DNA of 6,382 nt, taken from contig DOZQ01000134.1 of NCBI GenBank assembly GCA_003517915.1, positions 1 through 6,382 of the forward strand, read 5' to 3'. Every line of letters starts with the position of its first letter. The stretch's first letter is position 1. The translations under genes were made by a program, and so were the position numbers. Below the pieces are notes generated by a model. That model made no database searches. It was not told the origin of the DNA and was given only the letters and a program-made list of their open reading frames with translations. Of this stretch, positions 3,949 to 6,382 are shown in pieces. The DNA comes from Oscillospiraceae bacterium. Lineage in GTDB: Bacteria > Bacillota > Clostridia > Oscillospirales > Acutalibacteraceae.

Positions 3949-6357
3949 ATGGAATCTATGAATTACACTCAAAATGTGCCGCAAAGATTTGTCAGCTACG
4001 GTGAGGGCGGCCCTTTAAGCGGGCTTACCTCAGTGCAGGTTCAGCAGCGCAGGCAGGCCGGTATGAGCAATATCCAGCCTCAGGGAATGACGCCGAGCAC
4101 CGGTAAAATCATAAGGAACAATGTCTGCACGCTTTTTAATCTGATAAATCTCATTTTAGCCGTAGCTATTTTATTGGTCGGGCACCCGGAAAATATTCTT
4201 TTTTTGGGCATAGCGGTATGCAACACACTGATGGGGATCATACAGGAGCTCAGAGCCAAGCGTACGCTGGACCGTTTGGCTATACTTTCAAAATCCACGG
4301 TGCAGGTAGTCAGGGACGGATGCACGGTAAAAATTGACCAAGAGGACATAGTGCTGGACGACGTGATGCTGGTCTCAACCGGTTCTCAGATCTGCGCAGA
4401 CGGGACAGTGCTGCTTTCAGAAGGCATGGAGGCGGATGAGTCGCTGCTTACCGGTGAGTCAGACAAGATACGCAAGGAAAAAGGCAGCCAAGTGCTTTCG
4501 GGCAGCTTTGTTACGGCGGGGCGCGCCTATGTGAAGGTCACGTCGGTGGGACGGGACAGCTACGCGACAAAGCTGACTATGGAGGCGAAAAAAGAGAAAA
4601 AATCCAAGTCGCCGCTTATGCGGAATCTACAAAATATTATCCGGGTGCTGACCTTTGTGATTATTCCGCTGGGCGGGATTTTGTTTTACAGCCAATATAC
4701 AAACAGCGGGGATTTAAGAGCCTCGGTGCTAGGCGCGTCGGCGGCCATGCTGGGGATGATACCGGAGGGGCTTATAATGCTCACCGGCATAACCCTGACG
4801 CTGGGAGCCCTAAAGCTCGCGAGGCATAAGGCGATGGTGCAGTCGCTCGGCAGCATTGAAACTCTAGCCAGGGTCGACGTGCTGTGTCTGGATAAAACCG
4901 GTACTATAACCGACGGTACGCTGAGCTTTGAAAAGCTGGTTCCGGTAAACGATACTTCCCACGATTATGCTGGTCGGATTATTTCTGAGCTGATGGGGGC
5001 GCTACGGGATGACAACGCCACCGCGAAGGCGCTAAGGGAAACTTTCGGAAGTGGCTGTGAATGGATTCCGGCGCGCACGGTTCCGTTTTCCTCCGACAGA
5101 AAATGGAGCGGGGTATCATATGAAAATGAAGGGAGCTTTATTTTGGGAGCTCCCGGATCAGTTTTTAAAAAAGAAGAGCATGAGGAGCTTTTTGAAGCAG
5201 TACGTCAGTATGCGGCAAAGGGCTTTCGCGTGCTTTGTCTCGCGCATTCCGGTGCGATTATGGAAGACGTGGTCTTGCCGGAGGAACTAAGCTGTCTGTC
5301 GCTTATAATTTTGTCGGATACCGTGCGCGCCGAAGCGCCAGAAACCTTTAGGTATTTTGCCGGCGAGGGAGTGACCCTCAAGGTTATATCGGGGGATGAT
5401 CCCTTAACCGTGAGCACGGTGGCCGAAAAGGCCGGCATTGCGGATTCTGACAGATATATAGACATGAGCCATTTTGACGAGCAGGCGGATTACGGCGAGC
5501 TTGCAAAAGCCTACACGGTGTTTGGCCGGGTATCTCCCGGGCAGAAAAGGGAGCTTGTAAAAGCGCTTAAAGAAGCCGGGCATACCGTGTGTATGACCGG
5601 AGACGGCGTAAACGACGTGCCGGCTATGAAAGAGGCCGACTGCAGCGTAGCAATGATCGCAGGGAGCGACGCGGCGCGCGGCGCGAGTGATTTTGTGCTC
5701 ATGACCTCGGATTTTTCGGCAATGGTGCGGGTTCTGCGTGAAGGACGTCAGGTCATCAACAACATTGAGACCGTGGCATCGCTTTATTTGGTCAAGACAA
5801 TTTTTTCGGCGCTTTTGTCGCTTGTGTATATTTTTATCCCGTATCCTTATCCATTTGCGCCGCTGCAGATGACGCCTATAAACTTTTTGACAGTGGGAGC
5901 CCCATCCTTCTTTTTGGCGCTGCGCAAAAATATAAAAAAGCCCGAGGGCAAGTTTTTGGAAAACGTGCTTGAATACGCGCTGCCAGCGGCGGTTACGGTA
6001 GTGCTGAGTATTTTGGTGGTGCAGCTCGCGGGTATATTTTTTAATCTTTCACAGGGTGAGATTTCAACCATGAACGTTATATTGACCGGTGCCGTCGGCT
6101 TCGCGGTTTTATGGCGGGTCGCCAGGCCGCTGACCGGCGTTATAAGAGCCATGCTGCTGGGGCTTATGCTGGCGTTTGTGCTGATGTTTATGATCGTTGG
6201 GGATTTCTTTATGCTTGAAAGCCTGTTTACCCGAAATGTTTTCTTCTATTTGCCGCTGGTGTGCATGGGTTCGTTCCTTATGGATATTTTCGGCAAAGCG
6301 GTAAAATCGTCGGAAAAGCTTATAGGAAAAATCAGGTGGTGTCGTCACAAGATATAA
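3949..6357 (+). CDS. P-type cation ATPase, CtpE/Exp7-like (possibly Ca2+)
   Basis: This is an ATP-driven cation pump of the inner membrane, 802 residues. The actuator domain carries LLTGESD (TGES at 168-171). The phosphorylation motif DKTGT is at 315-319 (D315 receives phosphate). The nucleotide-binding domain shows SSDRKWSG (381-388) and ILGAP (398-402), with Leu where many families have Lys of KGAPE. The hinge and P-domain motifs are SDTVR (456-460), ISGDD (480-484) and MTGDGVNDVPAMKEAD (549-564). Ten membrane segments fit: about 58-77, 81-99, 230-248, 258-285 (with PEGL 272-275), 607-630, 638-658, 676-698, 706-722, 733-752 and 764-781. No N-terminal metal-binding CxxC is present, arguing against a Cu/Zn/Cd pump. 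PEGL and the general layout match the CtpE / pneumococcal Exp7 (CaxP) class, linked to Ca2+. Compared with SERCA, E273, N645 and T648 agree with E309, N796 and T799, but the D800 equivalent is V649. The start may be M1 (3949) or M4 (3958). It is transcribed alone from an AT-rich promoter region. Confidence 0.9.
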   Translation: MESMNYTQNVPQRFVSYGEGGPLSGLTSVQVQQRRQAGMSNIQPQGMTPSTGKIIRNNVCTLFNLINLILAVAILLVGHPENILFLGIAVCNTLMGIIQELRAKRTLDRLAILSKSTVQVVRDGCTVKIDQEDIVLDDVMLVSTGSQICADGTVLLSEGMEADESLLTGESDKIRKEKGSQVLSGSFVTAGRAYVKVTSVGRDSYATKLTMEAKKEKKSKSPLMRNLQNIIRVLTFVIIPLGGILFYSQYTNSGDLRASVLGASAAMLGMIPEGLIMLTGITLTLGALKLARHKAMVQSLGSIETLARVDVLCLDKTGTITDGTLSFEKLVPVNDTSHDYAGRIISELMGALRDDNATAKALRETFGSGCEWIPARTVPFSSDRKWSGVSYENEGSFILGAPGSVFKKEEHEELFEAVRQYAAKGFRVLCLAHSGAIMEDVVLPEELSCLSLIILSDTVRAEAPETFRYFAGEGVTLKVISGDDPLTVSTVAEKAGIADSDRYIDMSHFDEQADYGELAKAYTVFGRVSPGQKRELVKALKEAGHTVCMTGDGVNDVPAMKEADCSVAMIAGSDAARGASDFVLMTSDFSAMVRVLREGRQVINNIETVASLYLVKTIFSALLSLVYIFIPYPYPFAPLQMTPINFLTVGAPSFFLALRKNIKKPEGKFLENVLEYALPAAVTVVLSILVVQLAGIFFNLSQGEISTMNVILTGAVGFAVLWRVARPLTGVIRAMLLGLMLAFVLMFMIVGDFFMLESLFTRNVFFYLPLVCMGSFLMDIFGKAVKSSEKLIGKIRWCRHKI

Positions 6358-6382
6358 ATCACATATTTTCGTTTGATTTTTT

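Noticed and set aside
6356..6382. AAATCA (6356-6361) and TGATTT (6374-6379) with trailing T-run as an ATPase terminator
   Set aside because: Only a 6-bp, AT-rich stem overlapping the stop codon, with a 12-nt loop, and the window ends here, so it cannot be judged.

Overview
The window reads as chromosomal DNA of an endospore-forming member of the Clostridia, possibly Oscillospiraceae/Ruminococcaceae-like. The main evidence is a typical clostridial alpha/beta-type small acid-soluble spore protein (SASP), supported by the FtsZ and RF2 sequences and roughly balanced GC. No genus can be named from what is visible. All six genes lie on the plus strand. No rRNA, tRNA, CRISPR array, transposase or prophage gene was found.

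Layout. (1) Bases 1-614 hold the C-terminal half of ftsZ, cut by the left window edge, followed by a GC-rich hairpin (653-674). (2) Bases 720-2783 hold prmA (ribosomal protein L11 methyltransferase) and prfB (peptide chain release factor 2), 27 nt apart and probably one transcript, closed by a strong rho-independent terminator (2802-2855). (3) Bases 2886-3425 encode a 179-residue protein of unknown function that may be a degenerate Mur-ligase-like middle domain without a P-loop. (4) The 171-nt gap 3426-3596 holds a 59-bp imperfect inverted repeat with CTAG at both ends (3428-3486) and the putative sporulation promoter of the next gene. (5) Bases 3597-3794 encode the SASP, followed by a strong terminator. 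(6) Bases 3949-6357 encode a 10-TM P-type ATPase of the CtpE/Exp7-like class, with its own AT-rich promoter region.

How the genes relate. FtsZ builds the division ring. PrmA and RF2 both act on translation: L11 lies in the ribosomal GTPase centre and RF2 works in termination. The SASP coats DNA in the dormant spore. The ATPase moves a cation, possibly Ca2+, across the membrane. Apart from the prmA-prfB pair this is a series of separate transcription units rather than a pathway, and I see no clear new multi-gene system. The items most worth checking are the CTAG-ended inverted repeat, the 179-residue protein, the frameshift-free prfB, the altered ion-site residues of the ATPase and the short leader ORF overlapping its start.
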